From Thermothelomyces thermophilus ATCC 42464 (taxonomy: Eukaryota > Ascomycota > Sordariomycetes > Sordariales > Chaetomiaceae): a stretch of DNA of 64,000 bases. This document shows, in pieces, positions 1 to 11,164 of the stretch; position 1 is the first letter of the stretch; every line of letters begins with the position of its first letter. A program made the position numbers and the translations under genes. The DNA lies in the NCBI RefSeq assembly GCF_000226095.1, contig NC_016472.1, forward strand, positions 9,610,001 through 9,674,000, given 5' to 3'. Below the pieces are notes generated by a model. That model searched no databases, was not told the origin of the DNA, and saw nothing but the letters and a program-made list of their open reading frames with translations.

Positions 1-178
1 CTTTTTGAACGAATTTCGAACCCCACCAAAAACCGCAGGATGCAGAGTTGAAGACGGTGAGAGTAGCGAGGACACCAACTGACGATACCCACGACAACTT
101 TTTGCACCCGGGCCAAATAGTCTCGAAAATCTCCGTCGAAACAGTGGAAAAGAAGCCGTATTAGCTACAGTCAACACG

Positions 179-1327
179 ATGCCTGCGCCGACAGCACTTG
201 TCCAGCCTGCTGCGGCACCCGACCCAGTCGCCGTCCCCGCGCCCGAGCAGAAGGATGAGCTCCTCGTGGACATGCAGGAGGCTAGCGCCCTTGAACCCAC
301 CGCCGTTGCGCCCCCGACAAATGCCGAAGACACAGACATGGCCATCGACGAAGAAGGGCGGCCACGGTTCGCTCCAGGAAAGGATGTGGTATGTCCGTCC
401 GAGCCGAGGACCAGAGAACCTCAAGAGCAGAACCTTACTGACAGTCCTGCCAGAATCCCGTACGCCGCGCCGAGACAAGAAAGATTCCAATCCCACCAAA
501 CCGCATGTCTGCTTTGAAGAACAACTGGTCCAAGGCAAGTAGAGACACCCCTTCTTCTCTGCCGTCCGCTCCTCCACTAATTAATCCCTTCCAGATGTAC
601 GTCTAGTTCAAACCCCCCCCCTTCTTATGCCCGTTGTTCCACCCGGTCTAACCAACCGCCCCAGCTACCCCCCGCTCGTCGACCACTGCAAGCTCCAGGT
701 GCGCATGAACGTCAAGGAGAAGCGGGTAGAGCTCCGGTCGTCCAGGTTCACCACCTCCAACGACGCGCTGCAGATGGGCGCCGACTTTGTATCGGCCTTT
801 GCCATGGGCTTCGACATCGACGACGCCATCGCCCTGCTGCGCCTTGACTCGCTGTATATCCAGTCCTTCGACATCAAGGACGTTCGGCAGACGCTCGGCC
901 AGGACGCCTTGAGCCGCGCGATTGGGCGGATTGCGGGCAAAGATGGGGTATGTTTGCCATCGCTTGCGGGGAGTTGGATGTGCCGTATGCAAGAGGCGAG
1001 ATGCTGACGGGCCGGGAACAGAAAACCAAGTTTGCGATTGAGAATGGTAAGCATTGGTGGGAGAGCGAGAATGGTTGTACAAGGGGGCTGACTGGAAGAA
1101 ACTGCAGCGACCAAGACGCGAATTGTGCTCGCCGGATCAAAGGTGCATATTCTCGGTGCTTTTGAGAACATCGGGATGGCTCGCGAGAGGTACGTTAACT
1201 CTCCTCGAAGATGACGAGACGTGGCTGACAGTCTGGTAGCATTGTCTCGCTGGTGCTTGGTGCTCAGCCCGGCAAGGTGTACAACAACCTGAGGATAATC
1301 GCCTCGCGGATGAAGGAGAGGTTTTAG
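179..1327 (+). CDS. PNO1: PNO1/Dim2 KH-domain ribosome-assembly factor
   Basis: This is the KH-domain RNA-binding factor needed in the nucleolus and cytoplasm for 40S subunit maturation, partner of the Dim1 methylase and the Nob1 nuclease (family knowledge). Exons read as 179-388, 454-534, 595-596, 665-947, 1022-1046, 1108-1189 and 1240-1327, giving 256 residues. The N-terminal ~70 residues are acidic and low-complexity. Family landmarks follow: PPNRMSALKNNWSK, YPPLVDHCKLQVRMN, GADFVSAFAMGFDIDDAIALL, LSRAIGRIAGKDG and the end LRIIASRMKERF. The length fits the family. The odd point is the join between WSK and YPPL: a GC-AG intron (535-594) and a GT-AG intron (597-664) leave only the bases AT between them, which exactly supply the conserved Ile and restore frame. 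If 535-594 is kept, 20 extra residues with no stop would be inserted. The gene is tail-to-tail with the next one. Identity is sure; the second and third exons need RNA support. Confidence 0.93.
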
Positions 1328-1623
1328 ATAGACCAGATTGGGATTCGGGGAGAAGGGGGGGGGGGGCGGGAATCAGAGTATCAAAGGTTTTGGGTCGGGT
1401 CGGCGTTCAGGAGTATCATGTGGTTTCCATGTTCATTGCATGAATGAGACCGATTTCGCATACCTCAGGTATCTTAAGGTCGGCTGGGAAAGAGCGTCAA
1501 CGGTGTATGTAGTGTTGACCAATAAAACTGGCATACTCCTCCTCCCTGAGCGCCTTTTCCGGGTATCAATCGCGGTGCAAGCCTTTTCCACTCGTCCACT
1601 CATCGCGTCTTTCGGACGTCTTC

Positions 1624-3087
1624 TCAGCTGCCACCCCTTTTGACATGCACCTCTAGCTGGTTAACGTCGTCCGGATCGACGTCCAGATCCGTAACCAGCG
1701 AATCTTCCTCCAACCTCTCCCCGTCAAACCACATAGCAACATCCCACTCAGGCCCGAGATTCCGCTGGGCCCGGAATGCCTCGATGAGCATCTCGACAGT
1801 CGTGTCCTCTCTCGTCGTCAGCTTGAGCGGTTCGTGGTCTTTCGCCTTGAGCACGATGCGAATCCCCTTCTTCTTCCGCTGCTGCGCCGGCGCCGGCGCC
1901 TCTTCCGCCCCTCCGCTCGCCCCTCTTCGGTCATCGACCCCCGAGTCATCGTCGTCATCCTCATCATCAGCCGCCAGCAACCTCGATGCTCGCTTCTTGC
2001 CCCGGTTCTCCAGGTACGCCGCATACTCCTCCTCGGTCCAGACCTCCAGGTGGATCCCGTCGCGGGTGTAGCCCTCGCCCTGGTTGTTGCGCAGGCGGCC
2101 CTTCGCGTCCACCTGCACGCCCAGCGACGCGAGCGTGCTGTGCCCGTAGATCTTGTTTCCCTTCCAGGTGAGGAACATGCGCGCGGCCATGTCGTCGGGG
2201 ATCACCACGCGGGAGCTCCGCGTCCGCTCGATCCAGGCCTTGAGGATGATCTGCACGGCCTGGTTCATCCGGCACCGCGTCCTCACCGGCTTGTCGCAGC
2301 CCTCGATGCGCGAGGTCGTCAGGACCTCCACGACGGCGGTGTGACTCTCGGAGGCCTGGAGGGCGCGCGCCTTGGCGACCCATTCGGAGAAGTCGTCGCC
2401 GCTGGGCGGGTTAGGATCGGGGTCGGGGTTGGGGAGGATCTCGATGGGTGAGGAGGATGTTGAGGAGGTGTCGCGCGAACGGCCCGGAGTCGTGGGGTTG
2501 CTGGCTCCTCTCTTGTTGGAAGGTGCAGTGGGTTTGACAACGCCGACGTCGTCCGAGTCGGAGACGTCGGAGGCGAGTACCGTTACCGGGGCCCCAGGTG
2601 AACCGGCGGTGTTTTTCGAAAGGCTTCTCCTCGAGACCGCCGTTCTTGGGGTGGTTCTGCTGGAGCCCGGTGATTCCGAAACTTCTCGTGCCGTGGAAGT
2701 TTGCAAAGGCGTCGAGGGCCTCCTTGGCCGGGGTATCTCCTTGCCTTTGCCTTTTACGTCCATTATCAGGTCATTGTCGGATTCGTCCAGGGTAACCGGT
2801 TGCTTGTGCGAGCGCTGAGGGTCGTCCGGCGGGCTTGAGAGCTTCCTGCGTTTGCGATCATGATTTTCCTGGTCCTTGCCTTCGCTGACTTCTCGGAGAA
2901 TTTCGGGAAAGACTTCGTCGGTGTGACGGAAGAAGTCGAGATCATTATCATCATCGGCCTTTTTTGCTTCCTCGCTCGGCTGTTGCGGTTTTTGAGATTG
3001 CTGCTTCCGCGCGACGGTGCGCTTGAAGGGCAACGCCTTTTTCTTGGGTTGCGCAGGGATTTCATCGTCCGTCACCATGGTCGCCAA
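1624..3087 (-). CDS. Rad60/Esc2-like protein with two SUMO-like domains
   Basis: Single-exon gene for 487 residues resembling the RENi family (Rad60, Esc2, NIP45), nuclear proteins that help genome stability by mimicking SUMO and binding SUMO-pathway enzymes (family knowledge). The first ~240 residues are polar and disordered with basic stretches, Ser/Thr/Pro-rich segments and acidic patches. A first SUMO-like domain lies at about 255-365 (CRMNQAVQIILKAWIERT, then MFLTWKGNKIYGHSTLASLG). After an acidic linker the C-terminal 80 residues (408-487) form a second ubiquitin/SUMO fold (GIRIVLKAKDHEPLKL, then WFDGERLEEDSLVTDLDV). The chain ends in GGS, so there is no processed diglycine tail, as expected for this family. 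It shares a ~1.2-kb divergent upstream region with the reductase gene to its right. The family assignment is confident; which yeast name fits best is not settled. Confidence 0.85.
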   Translation of the reverse strand: MATMVTDDEIPAQPKKKALPFKRTVARKQQSQKPQQPSEEAKKADDDNDLDFFRHTDEVFPEILREVSEGKDQENHDRKRRKLSSPPDDPQRSHKQPVTLDESDNDLIMDVKGKGKEIPRPRRPSTPLQTSTAREVSESPGSSRTTPRTAVSRRSLSKNTAGSPGAPVTVLASDVSDSDDVGVVKPTAPSNKRGASNPTTPGRSRDTSSTSSSPIEILPNPDPDPNPPSGDDFSEWVAKARALQASESHTAVVEVLTTSRIEGCDKPVRTRCRMNQAVQIILKAWIERTRSSRVVIPDDMAARMFLTWKGNKIYGHSTLASLGVQVDAKGRLRNNQGEGYTRDGIHLEVWTEEEYAAYLENRGKKRASRLLAADDEDDDDDSGVDDRRGASGGAEEAPAPAQQRKKKGIRIVLKAKDHEPLKLTTREDTTVEMLIEAFRAQRNLGPEWDVAMWFDGERLEEDSLVTDLDVDPDDVNQLEVHVKRGGS

Positions 3088-4292
3088 GTTCTATGAGATC
3101 ACACTCTTGCTACTTTAGGAGTCTTGTTTCTGTTGCAATCACACGCTACCCTGATTTGCTCCGAAGGTCTTTTTTTTGCTCGTGGTACCGTAGGCTTAGC
3201 AGCAACTGTTTGGTGAGTGTTTGCGCGTAAATGGGGGCAGATTTGAAAGCGCGTCTCGCGCGTTGGCGGGGCAAATGATGTATGGATATCGTCGCGGCAG
3301 GAACCCATACATACATATATATATATATAAGGCCACGCTTCAAAGCGCGCTTTCACGAGGTCCTTCAAACTGCACTTTGAAGTTGTACAGCACTACCTGA
3401 GTATGCATTCTCATGGTCCATTCCAAATGATACTGGACTATCTTCCGCTATCAATTCTTTGTTCCGTGTCGATAGACCGAACCGCTGTCGCCGTCAAGCC
3501 ATACAATGACTTCCAACCCATGGCTTTTCAGAGCCTTTCTTCGCAACAATTCAAAACAATCCCATACCTGCGTCCATCTCCATCGATTTTGTGATATCCC
3601 TGGCTGTGAAGGTTCCCGGGGGAAGCTCAGAAGCGAACCCGAGCCCAATAGATGAAAATATCTCCCTGACATTCGCAATTCACGACTCTCCTCTTGCCAT
3701 GTTAGTCTGTGGGCCTAGTGTATGCTTGGCACTCGGAAGCCAGGCAAAAGGGGATCGAAATGGCGCGCAACTATTTCATCCAGGCCCCAAAATTGTTTCT
3801 ACTGTAGGAAGGGCTGAGAAAATAAAAAGAAAAAAAATTTCCGGTGGCCTCTGAGTTACGGAGTAGTTAGGGTAACATTGATGACCGACCCCGTCACGAC
3901 AAGCGGCTATGCTCCACGCGGGGAAGGTCTCTCAGCTCCGGTCCCACATCGGCTGCCGGTACTAAAGTGGATCCAGCCGAGGTTCCTTCGTTCTTTCGGC
4001 CAGAACCCTGAATTTAGGGATTACTATCCGTATACGAAGTACTATTCGGTACCTCTTACTATAAAAGTTGCCTTCTCCACCAAGCACTCGCTGCTCCCTC
4101 GATTCCAGAGCTAATATCGTGCCTTTCAGTGCTGTCCTACTTTCGCAACAGCGAAACATAGCTTGCGACTTCGAAACCCCAGACTTTCCATCGTCTTGCG
4201 TCTATTGCCATAGTCGGCAAGTCTCATTGTCGTGTCTTAGCAGCTCCTGCCTATCGTCGGCGATTCTTTCCCTTCAGGGGCGGAGTGGCACA
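3088..4292. other. Divergent intergenic region
   Basis: Upstream DNA shared by the Rad60-like gene and the reductase gene. It holds a (TA)n run at about 3315-3330 and one copy of the TACGGAGTA word at 3857-3865. No credible coding region was seen. Confidence 0.6.
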
Positions 4293-5521
4293 ATGTCTGT
4301 TCCAAAGTCCGAATATCTGAGCAACGTTTGGGCCGACGGCATTTTCGGTTAGTTTCTTTGCTGTTGTGCTATCCATTTTGTATTCGTCACTCCCGCGCGC
4401 CTAGGTTAAACCCATATCAACAGTCATTATCAACTAACCAAACACTTCGACGCCGGCGTAGCCAACCGAGTGCTCTTCATCACTGGCGGGGCGGGAACCA
4501 TTGGAAGTGCGCAGACCCGGGCGCTCGTGCATCTTGGTGCCGATGCCTGCATTATCGGGCGCAGCGTCGAGAAGACGGAGGCCGCGGCGAAGGAGATTGC
4601 CAAAGTCCGCAATGGCGCCCGAGTCCTTGGCATCGGCGGCGTAGATGTCCGGAACGTAAGTCCCGTATCCCGCGCGTAGCAGCACATGGTTCTCTTTCTC
4701 TCGGATTAGACAGCCCTTTTTTGACCGTCAATTCCAGTTTGATGCCCTCAAGGCGGCAGCAGACCGCTGTGTGAAAGAGCTTGGAGCGATCGACTATGTC
4801 ATGTAAGCCCCGCTCGCCGCTCTTTCCCCCGTCCTTTGACCAGCCCTCTGATTTCGATCTCTCTCTCTCTGTGTCTGTGTTTAGCGCCGGCGCGGCGGGC
4901 AACTTCGTGGCGCCCATCTCGGGCCTCAGCCCCAACGCCTTCAAGACGGTCATCGACATCGACACGATTGGCACCTTCAACACCATCAAGGCCACGATCC
5001 CGCACCTCGTCGCCTCGGCCGCCCGCAACCCCAACCTCAACCCGTCCGGCCTGACCGGCGGCCGCTTCATCGCCGTCTCGGCCACCTTCCACTACACGGG
5101 CATGCCGCTGCAGGCGCACGTCTCGGCCGCCAAGGCGGCCATCGACTCGCTCGTGGGCTCGCTGGCGCTCGAGTACGGCCCGTTCGGCGTGACGGCCAAC
5201 GGCATCGCGCCGGGCGCCATCGCGGGCACCGAGGGCATGGAGCGCCTCGCCAGCAGCCGCATGTCCAAGGCGGACCAGGACCGCGGCGTCCCCAGCGGGC
5301 GGTGGGGCACGGTGCGCGACATCGCCGACGCCACCGTCTTCCTGCTGAGCGACGCGGCTAGCTACGTCAACGGCACCACCCTTGTCGTGGACGGCGCCGG
5401 CTGGCGCAGGCAGGGCGGGCTCGCGGTCGGCTTGGACCCCGGAATGGTGTATCCGGATTTCCTGTTGAAGGGTGAGGTGAGCAAGAACCTGAAAGACGGG
5501 CGGCGAAAGAGCAAGTTGTGA
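4293..5521 (+). CDS. SPS19: Peroxisomal 2,4-dienoyl-CoA reductase (SPS19/DECR2 type)
   Basis: Short-chain dehydrogenase that uses NADPH to reduce 2,4-dienoyl-CoA esters, an auxiliary step of beta-oxidation of unsaturated fatty acids (family knowledge). Exons 4293-4347, 4462-4655, 4738-4802 and 4885-5521 join in frame to 316 residues. The N-terminus MSVPKSEYLSNVW is typical of fungal SPS19. The Rossmann cofactor motif is VLFITGGAGTIGS, followed by GADACIIGRS, AGAAGNF, the active-site stretch ATFHYTGMPLQAHVSAAKAA and the C-terminal NGTTLVVDGAGW. The last three residues are SKL, a canonical PTS1 signal, which places the enzyme in peroxisomes. The start was chosen as the only ATG giving the conserved N-terminus. 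It is tail-to-tail with the MFS gene. Family and location are secure; the substrate range is inferred. Confidence 0.93.
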
Positions 5522-6008
5522 ATGGGCTTGGTTACGAAAATGTCGGCGTGTAATTTGCCTTGGGTATTGGGTTTCGGGACTTGTGAGGTTTCGGGACTTG
5601 CGGGGTGTTTTGAGTAGAATAAGTTTTCTATATAACCGCTACGGACATGTCAATTGGTCAGGGTGAATGACCGTCTATCTCGTGTAGTAGATTAACGCTT
5701 GTAGCACACATACTTCAACGTCTGCTGCCAAAGAAGTCGAAAGAACAGGGCGGATGCAGATACCGCAGAGCGAACCTCAACAATCCTGTTTGGTCGATCG
5801 GCGCATCCGACAACCGTCGACAACACTCGCCGAGTTATCCGCCGAAAGTAAGGAGACATTAGATTAAGTAAGATACGTAGCATCGCAAAATGTCGTAAGA
5901 TGATGATGCAATAAGAGACCGTTTCCAAGCTCCCTTAGTTTTCGATTCTGACGCAGGAACGTCCGGTCCACAATAACGCATGATCCCAAATGCTCAGGAC
6001 CTTATCGT
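5522..6008. other. Intergenic region between convergent genes
   Basis: About 490 bases between the 3' ends of the reductase and transporter genes. It presumably carries both 3' untranslated regions. No further coding or RNA feature was seen. Confidence 0.5.
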
Positions 6009-8070
6009 TTACCGGACCCCGAAGGCCTCTAGCAAGTCGTGGCGGTGAAAGAAACTTCGGATTCGCTTGCCGAAGACATCTAGAAACAAAAGTCAGGGTC
6101 CCCTCCCCGTCACGTCGCTGTGGGTCAGACTTGGGAAGTTCCCGTGTCACTTACACATGGGTATGCTGAGCACGCAGACAGCCACCTGAATCGAAGCGAC
6201 AATGTTGAACAAGGGCTCGGCCTTTGTGTTGCTTGCAACGAGCCAATCGAAAGCCCTAAAGGTGAGGGCGAAACTGAATACGTTTTTGAAGATGATCATG
6301 CAGGTGAAGCCCTCAATAGACAAGTCGCCTGTTTGCGCATTAGTGTCCGTCTCGAGTGGCTGTACGGACGAGGGCACGAGGGAAAACACAGAACGTACGG
6401 TAAGCATCGACAATGTACAAGGAGCTCGCGACGGCACCAATCACCATGCCGGCGACCTCGAGGCCGAAGAAGGTCAACGGGACGGCGTAGTGGTATTTCT
6501 CATACAAGAGTCCGTCAATGGTGGTACCGAAGCCGTACAGACCAGCGCAGCCGATGATGAGCTGAGGGATAACGAGCAGAATGCGGAATTCGGGCTCGTA
6601 GATGCCATTGTTCCACTTGGTCATGGCACGCGCGCTCCAGTCGGACAGCGCTCCGGCGATGACGAAGCCGACAATGGCGCCAATGAAGGCTGCCGTGTAG
6701 GCGTAACCCGTCTTGACCTCTCCCCACCATAGCGGCGAGCCGAGGAAGAACTGGGCCATGATGACGCCGATGAAGACAGTCCAACCGATCATCAGTCCTT
6801 GGATCAAGCAAGCCCAGAGGAAGGCAGGCTGTAGGAACAGCGGGAGAGGCCGCAGAAGGAGTTTCCAGAACGTCTCGTCAGTTTTGCGGCCGTTGAAGAG
6901 AGCCAATGACTGCTTGAATGTCGCCTTTGGCCTGGTAGCTGATTTGGCAGAGACCGGTGCTGCGGTACTCGCGGCCCCGTTGGCTTCGGGCCCCGTGTTG
7001 GCTTCTTCGTCCGTCTTCACCGCCGAGACCCCCCCATTGCTCTGGCCCGACTTCTCCGCGTCTTCCGGTGTTCCGGGATTGGCGGCGCGAGCATTCGCCG
7101 GGTTCTCCTTGTCCAGCAGGTCAAGGTTCAACACCGTGTCTCGACGGTATGCCGTCTCCGGGCAGAAGAGGAAGACGAGTGGGAAGCAAGCGCCACAGAA
7201 GATGGCCACCAGGTAGAAAGTCCACCACCACCCGATGGTGTTGGTAATCTTGCCGACGAGAATGGGGGTGAAGAAGGCGCCGCCAAAGACGGCGAGGTTT
7301 GTGAAGGCCATGCGGATTCCGCGTTGCTGGCTCTAGTCGTCAGCCTTGCTTCATTTCTCCACCCAACGTGCAGACTCGAGCAGCGCGTCGCGTCTTGGTT
7401 GTTCTTGGTTGTCGCACTCACATGAACGTAGTACAAGTCCCCCACCGCGGCGTTGACCAGGGACTCAAAGGGAGCCGTAGCGATGCCCTGAAAGACCCTC
7501 GCGGCCACCATGCTGCGGTAGTTGCCCTCACCCTGCGACGCTCCGCCCCATGCCGCCGTCACCACCAGCAGGAGCGTGCCCCCGACAAACAGATGGCGTT
7601 TGCCCCAGATGCGACCCGAAGGCACAAAGAAAAAGGCGGCAATGCCGACGCCCAGCAGGTACCAGCCCGTCAACTCGGCGATCTTGGCGAAAGATGTGGT
7701 GTAGTAAAGGCCCAGAGTCACGGTGTTTGCGGCGAGGATCGGGCCGAGGCAGGTGGCGAAGATGGCCACCATGGAGAGGATGAAGGTGATGAGGTCGCGC
7801 TTCCAGAGCGGCCAGTTGAGGGGATCGTTCGGATCGTCGGACGGCTGCGGTACCAGGATGACGGGCACCGGCCCGCTGGTGTCGCACTTGAGGCCCTCGA
7901 CGCCGTCGGCGGCATACTGTGGTCTTTCCGGGTCGTCGAAGTATCTGGTCGTCCCTAATAGCAAGCATTTCCCGTCAGCGGCGCGGCCGAGAGGAGGAGT
8001 CTGGCAGTCACAAGGGTGCCGCACCTGGGACGTGGTCCATGACCCGGTCCTCGAGAACCCCCAACCCCAT
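6009..8070 (-). CDS. Major facilitator superfamily transporter (DHA1-like)
   Basis: Plasma-membrane or vacuolar secondary transporter of the MFS. Exons 7-strand order: 8070-8025, 7954-7422, 7326-6399, 6328-6155 and 6079-6009; phases agree and give 583 residues. The start MGLGVLEDR..DHVPGT is a common fungal MFS N-terminus. NDPLNWPLWKRDLI precedes the first helix; GRIWGKRHLF is the loop 2-3 signature; YYVHQRGIRM leads into the fourth-fifth helix region; ETAYRR follows helix 6. A charged Ala/Gly/Ser-rich central loop of roughly 110 residues separates the two six-helix halves, and GWTVFIGVIMAQF begins the second half. The short cytosolic tail ends at LLEAFGVR. This pattern matches the DHA1 drug:H+ antiporter and polyamine/Hol1-like group, but the substrate cannot be read from sequence. 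The gene shares a 1.7-kb divergent region with the CFEM gene. Confidence 0.88.
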
Positions 8071-9791
8071 CTTGACGCGTTCGTCAAACCTGCGCCTATC
8101 TTCCGCTGCGACAGATGGCAACCAGATTTTACATGCGCGGCGGTATAGCCAGGTATTCCCGGCGATTTGGATGCCTTCCGCGCGCTGATCGTTGGCTGCT
8201 GTTGGGTTTGGCTCGCCCCACCACCTGTCAAGACCAGGCGAAATATTCTGGTGCGCAGCAACTGGAGGACCTTATTGAACAAAAAAAAAAAAGGTATTGA
8301 TGATTCCTCAAAGTGTTGCCCTGGACTCAGTAGTGGTCTTACAGCGATCCTTAGCGCAAGCAAGATGCGGCGTGGCAGGTGGTGTGGGCCAATCCCACCA
8401 ACCACAACTGCAGTCATGCGGCTCGGGGGAGGGGCAGGCCCCCCGATCTGTGCACACTACGTAAGTGTAGTTAGTTAGCAGCTTCTGCGTCCAATCCCAG
8501 ACTGCCGACAGAAGTCGACCGGGGATCGCAATGACAAGAGACCGACTTTCCGAGACGAATCACAAGTGGAAAGCGATTCTAACACCGCTGTGGGGCGTTT
8601 CAGGTTTCTACGCAGAGCTGCGGCGTACTCTCAGAAGATCTGTCTTTGCACTCGGGTTGGTTCCTGATAACTACTCCCTAATCTTCTCGTCTTTTGATAC
8701 CTTGCGATTCTTCATACCTTACCTTCTCTAGTACAAGTATGACGCTAAAAATGTCTTGCCAGCATTGATACTCTCCTCTCCATAACTAATGGTTATCGGC
8801 CCGGGGAACGCACTTCTGTGATCCCCGAGACTCCGCCACGGCAAAGGACCATCCATGTTTGCTGCTTGCTCGGACTGGTCCTGTGCCGACCAATTAACCG
8901 GGGGAAATACCAAGACGATCCCCCAGAAGATCGCCGGCGGAGTCGGGGTATCACCGAAGTTCCTCCTGCCCATCTTCACGGCGACACCGTACGCGTACAT
9001 ACATACAGTACACAGCGTGGCAAGGGTGTGCTGAGGAGATTTCGATGACGTTTCTTCGTTCATCCATGTCTTAGTACCTCAATTGAATGCTACAAGAGGT
9101 CATCGTAACAAGACTCGCCCCATGCCATACATACACTCTTTGCACAACACGCCGGGAGTCTCACTTGCTTTTCTGAAAGAAGGGGATAAATATGATTGCA
9201 TTCCCGACATCTGTTGCGGCAGGTTGGAAAGGCCTACCTAGAAGTTGCGGAGACGGGAGGCCTTCAGCCCCGCAATGCAAAAGGGGTCGGAACACGCCTC
9301 GAGCCACAGGCCCAATGTCGATGGGAACAGTGATGAAACCTGGAGATACAGCGGATACTACGGAGTACTCCGTACTTGGTAACTAGTGTCAAATCAGCCG
9401 AGAGTCGAAATGAACGTGTTGCAAGCGAGCGTCAATGCCATCCCTTTCCGGCAAGACCGGAAAGAGCTGGCGGCCGGCGGGCGCCATGCACAGCCCATCC
9501 TCCCTCCCCTTGCAGGCCACCGACGAGGTGGGGACGTCCTTCCAGCTAACTAGTTAGTGTACACTAATAGCTTATGTACTGTACTAGTACAGTGGCGGGA
9601 GGCCCTACCCATTGGCTCGGGCCGCGCCATGGGGGGAGCGAACTCGACGTGTTTGTCAAAGCTATTTAACACTGGGGTGCCGCTCCCCCAGTTCGCGTCT
9701 CCATCTCCCCCAGCTCTTAAAAACAAACGTAGCCCTCCTCCGAGACGACCAATCGATTATCTCCATCCGCACGCCGCCAAACACCGCCATT
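8071..9791. other. Divergent intergenic region with palindrome
   Basis: Upstream DNA of the MFS and CFEM genes. It contains an A-run at 8281-8292, the perfect 16-bp palindrome at 9359-9374 and a TATTTAA box at 9663-9669, 123 bases before the CFEM start codon. No gene was recognised in it. Confidence 0.6.
9663..9669 (+). promoter_or_regulatory. TATA-like box of the CFEM gene
   Basis: The bases TATTTAA lie about 125 bases upstream of the ATG at 9792, a normal distance for a fungal gene with a short leader. The assignment is by motif and position only. Confidence 0.4.
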
Positions 9792-10485
9792 ATGAAGGCC
9801 ATCGCTGCTCTTACCCTCGCTCTTGCCGGCGCCGTCGTCGCCCAGGACGGTCTCGGCCTCCCTGAATGCGCTGTACGTCTTGCCGAATCGGCCACTGTTG
9901 CAAACAAGGGTTCTTGCGTGCGCGCGTGCGGAGTTGCTAACGGGTGCACCATTGCAGCAATCATGCGCGAGCTCTTTCCTCGCCGGCGGCATTGGCAACT
10001 GCGGGAGGGATGTGAAGTGCATCTGCCAGGAGAAGAGCTTCCTCAGTGACATCGCGTGCTGCCTAGCTGGCGATTGCAGCGCTCAGGACCAGGCACAGGC
10101 CGTCAGCGTTGCCGCCAACGTGAGTCTCCTTTCTTGATTCCCTTCAACGGGTCCCGTTTCAATCAACCGTTGCGTTCCCGGTGCGCTGACAGGTTCTCTT
10201 CCACGCGCACAGCTCTGCCGCGGTGTCGGCGTGACCGACCTGCCGAGCTCGGTCTCCTGCGCGACCGCCTCCACCTCGGCGACCGGCTCCGCCGCCAGCG
10301 CCCCGACCACCGGCTCGGCCTCGACCACGGCCTCGGGCTCCGGCACGACCTTCGGTCCTACCAACACCGCCACCGCCGCCGCCACCGAGACTTCGACCCA
10401 GTCCAGCAACCTCGGCCCCCGCCCGACTGCTGCCGCCGGCCTCGGCGCCATCGGCGGCATCATTGCTGCCGTCGCCCTTCTCTAA
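9792..10485 (+). CDS. CFEM-domain GPI-anchored surface protein
   Basis: Small secreted protein of 171 residues from exons 9792-9872, 9958-10119 and 10213-10485. A signal peptide (MKAIAALTLALAGAVVAQ) is followed directly by a CFEM domain at about residues 22-85: LPECAQSC, GNCGRDVKCICQ, SFLSDIACCLAGDC and a final LCRGVG, with the eight family cysteines plus one extra Cys in the ACC step. Asp in the GRDVKC segment occupies the place of the haem-iron-coordinating Asp of haemophore-type CFEM domains. A Ser/Thr/Ala-rich stalk follows and the chain ends in a hydrophobic tail (GAIGGIIAAVALL), fitting GPI attachment. Known members act in haem uptake, cell-wall stability or host/surface sensing; which role applies here is not visible. 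It ends tail-to-tail with the PCI-type gene. Confidence 0.93.
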
Positions 10486-11164
10486 ACACGCTCGCCGCAG
10501 AATGGTCTCTCGGCGTCTCAGCATCGACACTACCGCTGTCGATCAAACGTTGGGCGCTGCTCGGCAATCAAAAGGAATGGTTTAATGATGGCTTATGGAT
10601 CTTTGCACCATATGATTGAATGGCGGTGCTGTACGTGATATGCGGCCTTGGCTGGGCTCGAAACCAAGAGCCGCTGCAGCACGATGCATGTATGCATGCA
10701 TCCGAGAGCCTTGGTATGATGCAGGTCTTGACATGTAACATGTACAGACGTATTAATATGTGTAGAGCTAGCAAAATAATTTAACTAATGCGCGATGTAT
10801 GGGATTCGGAAGATGATAAGGGAGACCGATGAGTCGATGAAAACAGTGAGAGCAATTGAACGAGAGAGAAAAAGGGAAGAGAGCTTCTCAACCACTGCAA
10901 TTCGCTTTTTGTTCAAGCAGGTCATAGCAAGACACCGCTGGGAAGGCCACCTTGACTCCCATCTACCTTCGTTGCCTCCAACCATCGCAGCTCGATCCGC
11001 ATCCCATCATCTATCATAATCAATAAGCATTCGTCCCTTAGGGTATCGATATTGCCTCCCAAATCCCCGACTCCAACCCTCCCCCCCCCCACCCCCAACC
11101 CTCTCCCTCTTCAACCTTATCCCCTCTTCTGTCGCTATCTCTCTTTTTTTTTTTCCCCATCAGC
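10486..11164. other. Intergenic region between convergent genes
   Basis: About 680 bases holding the two 3' flanks. Near 11084-11093 there is a C-run and at 11144-11155 a T-run. No gene was seen. Confidence 0.5.

Noticed and set aside
606-664. Alternative PNO1 acceptor at the gtctag ending at 605
   Set aside because: It would restore frame length but brings an in-frame stop at 648-650.
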